DNA of 64,000 nt from Shinella yambaruensis (GTDB lineage Bacteria > Pseudomonadota > Alphaproteobacteria > Rhizobiales > Rhizobiaceae): contig NZ_JALJCK010000003.1 in assembly GCF_022899355.1 (NCBI RefSeq), positions 372,001 to 436,000 of the forward strand. The letters run 5' to 3'. This document shows positions 45,833-54,185 of the stretch, in pieces; position 1 is the first letter of the stretch, and every line of letters begins with the position of its first letter. A program made the position numbers and the translations under genes. The notes below the pieces were generated by a model. The model was not told the DNA's origin. It saw nothing but the letters and a program-made list of their open reading frames with translations, and ran no database searches.

Positions 45833-46291
45833 TCAGAGCGGCAGCGCCATCGTCTCCTTCAGCGTATCGAGCACGATGGCGGTCTTCACATGCGAAACGG
45901 ATTCGTGCGGCAGCAGCACATCATTGACGAAGGCCGACAGCGCCTTGAGGTTCGGCACGACCACCTTGATGATATAGTCCATCTCCCCCGTCAGCGAAAA
46001 AGCCTCCAGCACTTCCGGCAGGTTGGAGATCAGCCGCGCGAAGCGCACCGCATTGTCGCGGTTGTGCGTCGAAAGCGTCACCGTGACGACGATGACGATG
46101 CCGAGATCGAGCTTCTCGCGGTCGAGCTCCGCCCGGTAGGCGCGGATGATGCCCTCCTCCTCCAGCCGGATGCGCCGGCGCGAACATTGCGAGGGGGAAA
46201 GATGGATGCGCTCGGACAGTTCGTTGTTCGTCAGGCGCGCATCCTCCTGCAGATGCGCGAGCAGTTTACGGTCGAAGTCGTCCAGTTGCAC
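45833..46291 (-). CDS. Lrp/AsnC-family regulator, divergent to hppD
   Basis: A 152-residue Lrp-type regulator: an AsnC helix-turn-helix (LDDFDRKLLAHLQEDARLTN, HLSPSQCSRRRIRLEEEG) and a RAM domain (FSLTGEMDYIIKVVVPNLKA). The start is GTG at 46291 behind an excellent GGAGGGAAATCC; the frame is open to 46351. It is divergent from the 4-hydroxyphenylpyruvate dioxygenase gene across 129 bases rich in near-palindromes (ATGCATGCA, GCATG), so it likely senses an aromatic amino acid or its keto acid and controls hppD, as similar Lrp-family regulators next to hppD genes do. Confidence 0.93.
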   Translation of the reverse strand: MQLDDFDRKLLAHLQEDARLTNNELSERIHLSPSQCSRRRIRLEEEGIIRAYRAELDREKLDLGIVIVVTVTLSTHNRDNAVRFARLISNLPEVLEAFSLTGEMDYIIKVVVPNLKALSAFVNDVLLPHESVSHVKTAIVLDTLKETMALPL

Positions 46292-46420
46292 GGATTTCCC
46301 TCCAAGTCTCCATATGATGCACGAAGATCGCATGAAATTGCCAAAGCGCAAGCACTATGCATGCACATTGCATGGAAGACGCGCCATACTTCCCGCCATC
46401 ACCATCGAGGAGGACGAAGG
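46292..46420. promoter_or_regulatory. Divergent lrp/hppD control region
   Basis: The 129 bases contain TATGCATGCACATTGCATGG (about 46357-46376), with overlapping TGCATG/CATGCA half sites, and an AGATCGCATGA. These are candidate Lrp-type sites. Promoters were not resolved. Confidence 0.4.
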
Positions 46421-47524
46421 ATGGGCCCTTTCCCGCATGACGCACCGCCGGCGCTGATCACCGCCGACAACCCGGCCGGGACCGACGGGTTCGAGTTCGT
46501 CGAATTCGCCCATCCCGAGCCGGAAAAGCTGGAAGAGCTGTTCGCCCGCATGGGCTACAGCAAGGTCGCGACCCACCGCACCAAGGCGATCTCCGTCTGG
46601 CGCCAGGGCGACATCAACTATGTCATCAATGCCGAGCCCGGCTCGCACGCCATGACATTCGCCGGCCTGCACGGCCCGTGCGCCGCCTCCATGGCCTGGC
46701 GCGTGGTCGATGCGAAACACGCCTTCGCCCATGCCGTCTCCAAGGGCGCGACGCCCTATGAAGGCGACGACAAGGCGCTCGACGTGCCCGCCATCGTCGG
46801 CATCGGCGGCTCGCTGCTCTACTTCGTCGAGAAATACGGCGCCAAGGGCTCCGCCTATGACGCGGAATTCGACTGGACGGGCGAGCGCGACCCGAAACCG
46901 GCCGGCGTCGGCTTCTACTATCTCGATCACCTCACCCACAATGTCTATCGCGGCAACATGGACAAGTGGTGGGACTTCTACCGCGAGCTGTTCGGCTTCA
47001 AGCAGATCCACTTCTTCGACATTGACGGCCGCATCACCGGCCTCGTCTCGCGCGCCATCACCTCGCCCTGCGGCAAGATCCGCATTCCGCTCAACGAATC
47101 GAAGGACGAGACGAGCCAGATCGTCGAATACCTGAAGAAGTACAAGGGCGAAGGCATCCAGCACATCGCCGTCGGCACGGACGCGATCTACGACGCCACC
47201 GACAGGCTGGCCGACAACGGCGTGAAGTTCATGCCCGGCCCGCCGGACAACTATTACGACCGCTCCTATGTGCGCGTCGTCGGCCATGAAGAGCCGGTCG
47301 AGCGCATGAAGAAGCACGGCATCCTGATCGACGGCGAAGGCGTCATCGACGGCGGCATGACGAAGATCCTGCTCCAGATCTTCTCGAAGACCGTAATCGG
47401 CCCGATCTTCTTCGAATTCATCCAGCGCAAGGGTGACGAAGGCTTTGGCGAGGGCAACTTCCGGGCGCTCTTCGAATCGATCGAAGAGGATCAGATCCGC
47501 CGGGGCGTCATCGCAGCAGAATAA
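46421..47524 (+). CDS. hppD: 4-Hydroxyphenylpyruvate dioxygenase
   Basis: A 367-residue non-haem iron enzyme that converts 4-hydroxyphenylpyruvate to homogentisate in tyrosine degradation. It has two VOC modules. Iron ligands are the His in YYLDHLTHNVYRG, the His in GEGIQHIAVGTDAIYD, and the Glu in GPIFFEFIQRKGDEGFGEGN, which is the family's C-terminal signature. The start is ATG at 46421 behind GAGGAGGACGAAGG. It is divergent from the Lrp-type regulator. The remaining genes for homogentisate breakdown (hmgA, fahA) are not in this window. It ends at a strong terminator. Confidence 0.96.
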   Translation: MGPFPHDAPPALITADNPAGTDGFEFVEFAHPEPEKLEELFARMGYSKVATHRTKAISVWRQGDINYVINAEPGSHAMTFAGLHGPCAASMAWRVVDAKHAFAHAVSKGATPYEGDDKALDVPAIVGIGGSLLYFVEKYGAKGSAYDAEFDWTGERDPKPAGVGFYYLDHLTHNVYRGNMDKWWDFYRELFGFKQIHFFDIDGRITGLVSRAITSPCGKIRIPLNESKDETSQIVEYLKKYKGEGIQHIAVGTDAIYDATDRLADNGVKFMPGPPDNYYDRSYVRVVGHEEPVERMKKHGILIDGEGVIDGGMTKILLQIFSKTVIGPIFFEFIQRKGDEGFGEGNFRALFESIEEDQIRRGVIAAE

Positions 47525-47558
47525 CAACCGCGGCAACCAAGCCACTGCGGGGAAGGAA

Positions 47559-47588
47559 GAGGCGGCCGCTGAGCGGCCGCCTCTTTTC
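47559..47588 (+). terminator. Intrinsic terminator of hppD
   Basis: A perfect 12-bp stem GAGGCGGCCGCT-G-AGCGGCCGCCTC is followed by TTTTCG. The one-base loop means the inner pairs must open. Confidence 0.75.
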
Positions 47589-47771
47589 GTTCAAAAAAAC
47601 TCCGGTGCAGGAGCACACGGGCAAATTGACTTATCCCAGTTTTGTCCGCACGTTGCCGGTGCCGAATTTTTCGGCAACGGGCGCGCGGGCTCCAGGCCGC
47701 GCCCCGGTAGCGAGGCAAGTGTCCGGTCCGGATCACTCTCCATTCCGGGCGGACCTTTCGGAGGGGAAGTC

Positions 47772-48041
47772 ATGGAAGCATTGATGCCCATCATCACGCA
47801 GCTCATCGCCGGTGCCATTGGCGGCAACGTGGCCGGCGCCGCCCTGAAACAGGCGGCCGTGAGCGCGATCGTCCGCACCATCGTCGGCGCCATCGGTGGT
47901 GTCGGTGGCGGCTTTCTCCTGCAGATGCTGGGCGGGGAAGCCGGCCTCTCGGGCCTCGTCGCCGACGGCATCGGCGGCCTCGTCGGCGGCGGCGTGCTGA
48001 CGGCGATCGTCGGCGCGGTGCTGGGCAAGAAGCCGGCCTGA
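47772..48041 (+). CDS. Glycine-rich conserved rhizobial membrane protein
   Basis: An 89-residue protein made of Gly/Ala/Ile-rich repeats (MPIITQLIAGAIGGNVAGAA, IVGAIGGVGGGFLLQMLGG, GGLVGGGVLTAIVGAVLG). The composition looks like a small membrane-inserting or glycine-zipper protein. I recall it as a conserved Rhizobiales family without known function. ATG at 47772 follows GAGGGGAAGTC. The preceding 180 bases hold a TTGACTTATCC-like element but no other gene. Confidence 0.75.
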   Translation: MEALMPIITQLIAGAIGGNVAGAALKQAAVSAIVRTIVGAIGGVGGGFLLQMLGGEAGLSGLVADGIGGLVGGGVLTAIVGAVLGKKPA

Positions 48042-48046
48042 GCAAA

Positions 48047-48071
48047 CGAAAGGCGGCCCGAAAGGGCCGCC
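48047..48071 (-). terminator. Intrinsic terminator between convergent genes (for ilvE)
   Basis: An 8-bp stem GGCGGCCC-GAAA-GGGCCGCC. On the minus strand it is followed by TTTCGTTT, 25 bases past the ilvE stop; it may also serve the glycine-rich gene. Confidence 0.65.
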
Positions 48072-48095
48072 CGGTTCATCACCCGGATTAGCCGC

Positions 48096-48983
48096 TCACT
48101 CCGCGGCGGCGGCGACCGGATACACTTCCTTCATGTAGTCGTTCATCAGCGTTTCGCAGATCGTGCCCGGCGTGAAGCGGTAGGGGCCGATTTCCGAAAC
48201 CGGCGTCACTTCCGCCGCCGACCCCGTGAGGAAGCACTCGGAGAAGTCCGAAAGCTCTTCCGGCAGGATCGCCCGCTCGACCACCTGGTAGCCGCGGCGC
48301 TTGGCAAGCTCGATGACCGTGCGGCGCGTGATGCCGTCGAGGAAGCAGTCCGGCACCGGCGTGTGGATGACGCCGTCCTTGACGAAGAAGATGTTGGCAC
48401 CCGTGGCCTCCGCCACCTGGCCGCGATAGTCGAGCATCATCGCATCCGCATAGCCCTTTGCTTCGGCGGCGTGCTTGGAGATCGTGCAGATCATGTAGAG
48501 GCCGGCGGCCTTCGACTTCGAGGGCGCGGTCCTCGGGTCGGGACGACGGTACTCGGCGATGTCGAGGCGGATGCCCTTCAGCTTTTCGGCCGGGTTGAAG
48601 TAGCTGCCCCACTGCCAGATGGCGATGGCGACGTTGATGCGGTTGTTCTGCGCCGAAACGCCCATCATCTCCGAGCCGCGCCAGGCGATCGGCCGCGCAT
48701 AGGCCTCGGAAAAGCCCTGGCGCTTCAGGAGCTCGATGCTCGCCGCGTCCAGCTCTTCCACGGAATAGGGAATCTTGAAGCCGAGGATCTCGGCGGACGT
48801 GTGCAGGCGCTGGTTATGCTCGGTGAGCTTGAAGATGCGCCCGCCATAGGCGCGCTCGCCTTCGAACACCGCGCTCGCATAGTGCAGGCCGTGCGTCAGC
48901 ACGTGGATCTTCGCGTCCTTCCAGTCGACGAACTCGCCGTTGAACCAGATTTGTCCGTCCAGTTGATCGAAAGGAACTGCCAT
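48096..48983 (-). CDS. ilvE: Branched-chain amino acid aminotransferase IlvE
   Basis: A 295-residue fold-type IV PLP enzyme for the last step of valine, leucine and isoleucine synthesis. Features are DGQIWFNGEFVDWKDAKIHV, THGLHYASAVFEGERAYGG, the PLP lysine in TAPSKSKAAGLYMICTISKH, the signature EATGANIFFVKDGVIHTP, and CFLDGITRRTVIELAKRRG with SAAEVTPVSEIG. The start at 48983 (MAVPFDQLDGQIWF) is the family N-terminus. It is divergent from the MarR–response regulator–kinase operon, with 240 bases and a MarR operator between. Confidence 0.97.
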   Translation of the reverse strand: MAVPFDQLDGQIWFNGEFVDWKDAKIHVLTHGLHYASAVFEGERAYGGRIFKLTEHNQRLHTSAEILGFKIPYSVEELDAASIELLKRQGFSEAYARPIAWRGSEMMGVSAQNNRINVAIAIWQWGSYFNPAEKLKGIRLDIAEYRRPDPRTAPSKSKAAGLYMICTISKHAAEAKGYADAMMLDYRGQVAEATGANIFFVKDGVIHTPVPDCFLDGITRRTVIELAKRRGYQVVERAILPEELSDFSECFLTGSAAEVTPVSEIGPYRFTPGTICETLMNDYMKEVYPVAAAAE

Positions 48984-49166
48984 CGTCTCATCCTCCGGCG
49001 CGTCCGCGCCATTCTTTCAAGTTGATTGTTTCGCCCGTTACGGTCTAACCAGAAACGGGCCTGGATTACCCGATCATAAGCGTAATCCAGATTGGGGATC
49101 GGAAAAACACCGGATTTCTTCGGCGCCCGGGAACCGCACGATGCGCGGGACCCTAACAAGGGTGGT

Positions 49167-49195
49167 AAAATATGTCAACAAAGCTGACATATTTT
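49167..49195. promoter_or_regulatory. MarR-type operator overlapping the marR promoter
   Basis: An 11-bp perfect inverted repeat AAAATATGTCA-N7-TGACATATTTT lies 29 bases before the marR start. A CTATAA -10 element (49197-49202) touches its right arm, so bound repressor would cover the -35 to -10 region. Autorepression is inferred. Confidence 0.65.
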
Positions 49196-49223
49196 GCTAT
49201 AAATTACGCGGAGACGGCAAGGC

Positions 49224-49730
49224 ATGAAAGGAAATGACAACGTGGCGCGACAGATGCCGGACAAGAACGGCGTGAGCGAGCTGCACCACGACGCCATGAC
49301 GGGCGGCGGCCGCATCGATTTCGAGATCATCGAGGGCTTCTTCTTCGCCTATCGCGACTTCATTTCCGATCCCGACGCGATCCTGGAAAAGAGCGGCTTC
49401 GGCCGTGCCCATCACCGGGTCGTGCACTTCGTCAACCGCGAGCCCGGCATGACGGTCGCCGACCTGCTCGACACGCTGAAGATCACCAAGCAGAGCCTGG
49501 CGCGCGTCTTGAAGCAGCTCATCGATTCCGGCTATATCCAGCAGGTGGCCGGCCCCGAAGACCGCCGCCAGCGCAAGCTCTATCCGACGCGGGCCGGACG
49601 GGAGCTGGCACTGGCGCTCGCCGAGCCGCAATCCCGCCGCATCGCCCGTGCATTTGAGGCGATGAGCGCGGACGAGCGCCGGGTGGTGATCCAGTTCCTC
49701 ACCGGCATGCAGAACGCCAAGAGCGAATGA
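49224..49730 (+). CDS. MarR-family regulator (PetP-like)
   Basis: A 168-residue winged-helix regulator. After a 35-residue polar start comes the MarR fold: GRAHHRVVHFVNREPGMTVA, LLDTLKITKQSLARVLKQL, and the wing SGYIQQVAGPEDRRQRKLYP. It sits directly upstream of an OmpR-type response regulator (33-base gap), a pair known as PetP–PetR in Rhodobacter capsulatus and conserved in alphaproteobacteria. The start is ATG at 49224 behind GGAGACGGCAAGGC. It probably represses its own operon at the AAAATATGTCA palindrome and perhaps the divergent ilvE. Confidence 0.9.
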   Translation: MKGNDNVARQMPDKNGVSELHHDAMTGGGRIDFEIIEGFFFAYRDFISDPDAILEKSGFGRAHHRVVHFVNREPGMTVADLLDTLKITKQSLARVLKQLIDSGYIQQVAGPEDRRQRKLYPTRAGRELALALAEPQSRRIARAFEAMSADERRVVIQFLTGMQNAKSE

Positions 49731-49762
49731 ACGACTGAAAAGCAGAAAAGGCAGGACAGACG

Positions 49763-50470
49763 ATGACCGCTGCCGGCACGCCTTCCGACGATGCATCCCA
49801 TCTCCTCGTCGTCGACGACGACACCCGCATCCGCGATCTGCTCAACCGCTACCTGATGGGCGAGGGTTTTCGCGTCACCGTCGCCGCCGATGCGGACGAG
49901 GCGCGGCGCAAGCTGCGCGGGCTCGACTTCGACCTCATCATCATGGACGTGATGATGCCCGGTGAAAGCGGCCTGTCGCTGACGAAGAGCCTGCGCGAAA
50001 TCCGCCCCGTGCCGATCCTGATGCTGACGGCGCTCGCCGAATCGAAGGCCCGCATCGAGGGCCTCGAGGCCGGCGCCGACGACTACCTCTCCAAGCCCTT
50101 CGAGCCGCGCGAACTGGTGCTGCGCATCAACAACATCCTGAAGCGCAACGCCGCGCCGGTGACGCCGAAGATCGAACAGGTCATGTTCGGCCCCTACACC
50201 TTCTCCATCGTGCGCAAGGAGCTGAAGCGCGGCAGCGACGCCATCCGCCTCACCGACCGCGAACAGGAGATCATGCTGCTGTTCTCGCTGCGCGCGGGCG
50301 AGACCATTCCGCGCCACGAGCTGATCGGCGAAGAAACAGAAGTGGGCGAACGCACAATCGACGTGCAGATCAATCGCTTGAGGCGTAAGATCGAGGACGA
50401 CCCGTCCAACCCGGTGTGGCTGCAGACCGTACGCGGCATCGGCTATCGATTGAGCGTGGAGCAAGGCTGA
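49763..50470 (+). CDS. OmpR-family response regulator (PetR-like)
   Basis: A 235-residue two-component regulator. The receiver domain is complete: the acidic pair in HLLVVDDDTRIRDLL, the phospho-acceptor Asp in LIIMDVMMPGESGL (about residue 58), the Thr in ILMLTALAES and the Lys in DDYLSKPFEPREL. The C-terminal winged helix of the OmpR type ends GERTIDVQINRLRRKIEDD and VRGIGYRL. It is second in the MarR–RR–HK operon. Together with the MarR-like gene it resembles PetP–PetR. The ATG at 49763 follows GGCAGGACAGACG. Confidence 0.95.
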   Translation: MTAAGTPSDDASHLLVVDDDTRIRDLLNRYLMGEGFRVTVAADADEARRKLRGLDFDLIIMDVMMPGESGLSLTKSLREIRPVPILMLTALAESKARIEGLEAGADDYLSKPFEPRELVLRINNILKRNAAPVTPKIEQVMFGPYTFSIVRKELKRGSDAIRLTDREQEIMLLFSLRAGETIPRHELIGEETEVGERTIDVQINRLRRKIEDDPSNPVWLQTVRGIGYRLSVEQG

Positions 50471-50606
50471 CCGTGCGCTGCCGAGTCCAATTCAAGAAGA
50501 GGTTCAACGCGGCTTTCCGCGCGCATCCGCATGATGAAGGCCTTGCGGCAAGGTCTTGGCGCGACTCAGACAATCGTCGCTGCACCATCGTGGAAAATCC
50601 GGTCCC

Positions 50607-51989
50607 ATGACCACCTTCGAGAGCTTCAAGCGGGATATCGAACGCGCGCCGGCGGCCGGCTGGAAGCGCCTTGCCCGCTGGCTGCGCCGGCAGATGCCGA
50701 CGGGCCTCTATGCCCGCTCGCTGCTCATCATCATCATCCCGATGGTGCTGCTCCAGTCGGTCGTCGCCTTCGTCTTCATGGAGCGCCACTGGCAGCTCGT
50801 CACCCAGCGCCTTTCGACGGCCGTCACCCGCGACATCGCCGCCATCATCGATCTCATCGACACCTATCCGCAGGATGCCAACTATTCCGAGATCACGCGC
50901 ATCGCGCGCGAGCGGCTGGAGCTCAACATCGCCATCGAGCCCGGCACGGAACTGCCCGCCCCGCGCACCAAACCCTTCTTCAACATCCTCGACGAGATCC
51001 TGAGCGAGGAGATCGTGCGGCAGATCCGCCGCCCGTTCTGGATCGACACGGTCGGCGAAAGCAATCTCGTCGAAATCCGCATCCTGCTCGACAACAAGAT
51101 CCTGCGCGTCTATGCGCGGCGCAACCAGGCCTATGCCTCGAACACGCATATCTTCCTGCTCTGGATGGTCGGCACCTCGCTGGTGCTGATCACCATCTCC
51201 ATCCTCTTCCTGCGCGGCCAGATCCGGCCGATCCTGACGCTGGCGCAGGCGGCGGAGAGCTTCGGCAAGGGCCAGAAGATGCCGGAGGACTTCGCGCCGC
51301 GCGGGGCGGACGAGGTGCGCCGCGCCGGCCTTGCCTTCATCCTCATGCGCGAGCGCATCGAGCGGCAGATGGAGCAGCGCACGGCCATGCTGACCGGCGT
51401 CAGCCACGACCTGCGCACCATCCTCACCCGCTTCAAGCTGCAGCTCGCGCTTGCCGGCGACAATCCCGACCTGCAGGGCCTCAACAAGGATGTCGCGGAC
51501 ATGCAGACCATGCTCGAGGGATACCTCTCCTTCGCGCGCGGCGACGTGGAGGAGGACGTCGGCCGGCTGCGGCTCACCGACCTCTTCGACAAGTTCGCCA
51601 TGGAGGCGGAGTTGCACGAACGCGCCTTCTCCAGCGAGATCGACGGCGAGGACGAGGTCATGGTGCGGCCGAACGCCTTCAGCCGCCTCGTCGGAAACCT
51701 CGTCTCCAATTCCATGCGCTATGCCAAGACCGTGCATGTCGAGGCGCGCCACCGCTCGAAATGGCTGACCATCACCGTCGACGACGACGGCCCCGGCATT
51801 CCCGAGCGCTCGCGCGACGATGTGTTCAAGCCGTTCTTCCGGCTCGACGAGGCGCGCAATCTCGATGCATCGGGTACCGGCCTCGGCCTTGCCATCGCCC
51901 GCGACATCGCCCGCAGCCACGGCGGCAATGTCACGCTGTCGGACAGCCCGATGGGCGGCCTTCGCGCGACGATCCGCATTCCCGCATAG
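50607..51989 (+). CDS. EnvZ-like sensor histidine kinase
   Basis: A 460-residue inner-membrane kinase, partner of the preceding response regulator. TM1 is SLLIIIIPMVLLQSVVAFVF (about 40-60), the periplasmic sensor covers about 60-165, TM2 is IFLLWMVGTSLVLITISILF, and a HAMP domain follows (RGQIRPILTLAQAAESFGKG). The phospho-acceptor His lies in GVSHDLRTILTRFKLQLAL. The ATPase has the N box (LVGNLVSNSMRYA), G1 (VDDDGPGIPE) and G2 (GTGLGLAIARDI). The gap to the response regulator is 136 bases. ATG at 50607 (MTTFESFKRDI) was chosen. The signal is unknown. Confidence 0.93.
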   Translation: MTTFESFKRDIERAPAAGWKRLARWLRRQMPTGLYARSLLIIIIPMVLLQSVVAFVFMERHWQLVTQRLSTAVTRDIAAIIDLIDTYPQDANYSEITRIARERLELNIAIEPGTELPAPRTKPFFNILDEILSEEIVRQIRRPFWIDTVGESNLVEIRILLDNKILRVYARRNQAYASNTHIFLLWMVGTSLVLITISILFLRGQIRPILTLAQAAESFGKGQKMPEDFAPRGADEVRRAGLAFILMRERIERQMEQRTAMLTGVSHDLRTILTRFKLQLALAGDNPDLQGLNKDVADMQTMLEGYLSFARGDVEEDVGRLRLTDLFDKFAMEAELHERAFSSEIDGEDEVMVRPNAFSRLVGNLVSNSMRYAKTVHVEARHRSKWLTITVDDDGPGIPERSRDDVFKPFFRLDEARNLDASGTGLGLAIARDIARSHGGNVTLSDSPMGGLRATIRIPA

Positions 51990-52047
51990 GGCATTTCCAG
52001 CCGAACCGGCATCGCTTCGTTGCCGGATAGTGCGGCAAGAACAGGAA
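51990..52047. repeat. Intergenic repeat, family B copy 2
   Basis: It reads GCATTTCCAGCCGAACCGGC…GTTGCCGGATAGTGCGGCAA then GAACAGG. It is nearly identical in its ends to the copy at 28386 and lies between the histidine kinase stop and the DUF1349 gene. Confidence 0.65.
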
Positions 52048-52066
52048 CCGATAAGGGGCCGAGCCT

Positions 52067-52651
52067 ATGAGCGTATTCACTTTCGACGGCCTGACCTGGC
52101 TCAACCCGCCGGCCGAAAGCGCGATCCGCGACGGCCGCCTCCATGTCCGCACCGGTCTTGAGAGCGATTTCTGGCAGCGCACCTATTACGGCTTCCAGCC
52201 GGACAGCGGCCATTTCCTACACCGCCCCTGGATCGGCGACTTTACGCTGGAGACGACTTTTTCCGGCCGCTACGAGACGCTCTACGACCAGGCCGGCCTG
52301 ATGGTCCGCCACGACGAGACGACCTGGATGAAATGCGGCATCGAGTTCACCGACGGCGCGAAACATTTCAGCGTGGTGGTGACGCGCGGCTATTCCGACT
52401 GGTCCGCCTTCCGCATCGATCATGATTTCAAGGCGATGTCCGTGCGCGTGACGCGCAACGGCGATGCGCTCTTTATCCAGTACCGGACGGATGCCATGAC
52501 GGACTGGCGCATGGCGCGCCTTGCCTACTTTCCGCCGGAGCTTTCGGACCTTTCGGTCGGCCTGATGGCCTGCTCGCCGCAGCGCGAGGGTTTCGAGGCG
52601 GAATTCACGGAGTTCCGGCTAGGCCCGCCCCTGTCGCGGGATATTCATTAG
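52067..52651 (+). CDS. DUF1349 domain-containing protein
   Basis: A 194-residue cytosolic protein of the DUF1349 family with a concanavalin A-like jelly-roll fold, related to yeast Ree1 (regulation of enolase). Typical segments are FDGLTWLNPPAESAIRDGRL, FWQRTYYGFQPDSGHFL, YDQAGLMVRHDETTWMKCGIE, and GLMACSPQREGFEAEFTEF. Function is unknown; a sugar-binding role is possible from the fold. ATG at 52067. It is preceded by repeat B copy 2, so probably has its own transcript. Confidence 0.9.
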   Translation: MSVFTFDGLTWLNPPAESAIRDGRLHVRTGLESDFWQRTYYGFQPDSGHFLHRPWIGDFTLETTFSGRYETLYDQAGLMVRHDETTWMKCGIEFTDGAKHFSVVVTRGYSDWSAFRIDHDFKAMSVRVTRNGDALFIQYRTDAMTDWRMARLAYFPPELSDLSVGLMACSPQREGFEAEFTEFRLGPPLSRDIH

Positions 52652-52717
52652 AACAAAAGTCCGTTCTCTCCAAGACAGTCGCCCTCACCTCTCTCACACA
52701 AGGGCCCCCACCCCCCC

Positions 52718-52793
52718 TCCGTCATGCTCGGGCCTGACCCGAGCATCCACACCCGGGAGAATGAATCCTCGGCTCGGAGGCCGAGGATGACGC
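52718..52793. repeat. Intergenic repeat, family A copy 5 (bipartite)
   Basis: Unit 1 is ATGCTCGGGCCTGACCCGAGCAT and unit 2 is TCCTCGGCTCGGAGGCCGAGGA, separated by about 20 bases. This is the same two-palindrome plan as copies 1, 4 and 6, with the arm sequence varied symmetrically. Confidence 0.7.
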
Positions 52794-52829
52794 TGCGTAT
52801 GTGGCAAGGCAGGCCGTCTATTCCCTGAA

Positions 52830-53171
52830 TCAGCACATCTTCCTGCCGTTCGGCACCGGCCGCTCGACGCCGGCGAGGACGATGGCGCCGGTCTCGTCCT
52901 CGAAGCCGAGCGTCAGCACTTCCGAGCGCACCGGACCGATCTGGCGCGGCGGGAAGTTGACGACGGCCAGCACCTGTCGGCCGACGAGGTCTTCCAACGT
53001 GTAATGCACGGTGATCTGCGCCGAGGATTTCTTGATGCCGATCTCGGGGCCGAAGTCGATCGTCAGCTTGTAGGCGGGCTTGCGCGCCTCCGGGAACGGC
53101 AACGCCTCGATGATGGTGCCAGCGCGGATGTCGACCCGTTCGAAATCGGCGTAGCTAATGGTCTCGGTCAT
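52830..53171 (-). CDS. csaA: tRNA-binding protein CsaA-like
   Basis: A 113-residue OB-fold protein of the tRNA_bind/CsaA family (Trbp111 type). Features are the start FERVDIRAGTIIEALPFPEA, the middle HYTLEDLVGRQVLAVVNFPP and the conserved RSEVLTLGFEDETGAIVLAG. CsaA has been described as a secretion chaperone in Bacillus, but the fold binds tRNA or other nucleic acid. ATG at 53171. Family D repeat copy 2 lies upstream, between it and proC. Confidence 0.93.
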   Translation of the reverse strand: MTETISYADFERVDIRAGTIIEALPFPEARKPAYKLTIDFGPEIGIKKSSAQITVHYTLEDLVGRQVLAVVNFPPRQIGPVRSEVLTLGFEDETGAIVLAGVERPVPNGRKMC

Positions 53172-53201
53172 GAGAAATCCTCGCGTTACAGCATTTGCCC
53201 T

Positions 53202-53341
53202 GGCCCCTCATCCCGCTGCCGCGACCTTCTCCCCGCGAGCGGGGAGAAGGGGATATGCCGCACCGCGTTCCCAGATCACTCACCCCTCGTGGGGCAAGTC
53301 CCCTCTGCCCGTTTACGGGGAGAGGGTTAGGGTGAGGGGCA
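53202..53341. repeat. Intergenic mosaic repeat, family D copy 2 (RIME-like)
   Basis: It starts GGCCCCTCATCCCGCTGCCG, holds the palindrome CTTCTCCCCGCGAGCGGGGAG (about 53226-53249) and a second hairpin CCCGTTTACGGGG, and ends GGGTGAGGGGC. The outer ends CCCCTCA/TGAGGGG form the element's termini, as in copy 1. Confidence 0.7.
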
Positions 53342-53364
53342 AAAATTGAGAACGGCCGGAAAGA

Positions 53365-54183
53365 TCAGCCCGCCAGTTCCTCGGCGCGCTTGCGGGCGGC
53401 GGCGATCGCCTTGTCGAAGAGCGGCTGCATGCCGTCCTCGGCCATGAGGACGGCAAGCGCCGCGGCGGTTGTGCCGCCGGGCGAGGTGACGTTCTGGCGC
53501 AGGCGCGCGGCGTCGTCGGGGGACTGGTGAAGCAGTTCACCAGCCCCCGCGACGGTTTCCCGTGCGAGCCGCATGGCGAGGTCCGCCGGCAGGCCCGCTT
53601 TGCGTCCTGCCTCCGCCATGCACTCGACGAGATAGAAGACATAGGCCGGGCCGCTGCCCGAGACTGCCGTGACGGCGTCGATATCCCCCTCGGATGCGAC
53701 CCATTCGACGGGGCCGCTCACCTTGAGAAGGGCATGCACGAAATCGCGCTGGCCCGCGGAAACGCGGGCATTGGCATAGGCGCCCGTCACGCCGCGGCCG
53801 ATCATGGCCGGCGTGTTCGGCATGGCGCGCACCGTGGCGGCCGCGCCGAGATGGCTTTCGAGATTGGCGACCGTCTTGCCGGCAGCGACCGAAACGATGA
53901 CCGTCTCCGGCCCGACAAGCCCCTTCAGCGGCGGCAGTACCTGGTCGATCACCTGCGGCTTGACCGCGACGAAGATCACCCCGGCCGTCACGCCCTCGGG
54001 CGCCGACGTTTCATGGCGCACGCCGTTGTCGGCGATCAGCTTCGCCAGGGCCGGCTGCGGGCCGGGATCGATGACGATGACCGAGGAGCCGGAAATGCCG
54101 CTCTTCAGCCAGCCGGCAAGCATGGCGCCGCCCATGTTTCCGGCACCGATGAGAATGATGGGGCCTGAACCTGCAACCGTCAT
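53365..54183 (-). CDS. proC: Pyrroline-5-carboxylate reductase ProC
   Basis: A 272-residue NADPH-dependent reductase that makes proline from pyrroline-5-carboxylate. It has the Rossmann motif IILIGAGNMGGAMLAGWL, the F420-like VIFVAVKPQVIDQVLPPL, VRAMPNTPAMIGRGVTGAYA, and the substrate-site signature ending SVSGSGPAY… (AVSGSGPAYVFYLVECMA) with NVTSPGGTTAAAL. ATG at 54183 was chosen; a longer frame to 54555 overlaps the ybjN-like gene on the same strand. The YbjN stop is 2 bases upstream, so the two form an operon. Confidence 0.97.
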   Translation of the reverse strand: MTVAGSGPIILIGAGNMGGAMLAGWLKSGISGSSVIVIDPGPQPALAKLIADNGVRHETSAPEGVTAGVIFVAVKPQVIDQVLPPLKGLVGPETVIVSVAAGKTVANLESHLGAAATVRAMPNTPAMIGRGVTGAYANARVSAGQRDFVHALLKVSGPVEWVASEGDIDAVTAVSGSGPAYVFYLVECMAEAGRKAGLPADLAMRLARETVAGAGELLHQSPDDAARLRQNVTSPGGTTAAALAVLMAEDGMQPLFDKAIAAARKRAEELAG

Positions 54184-54185
54184 CC

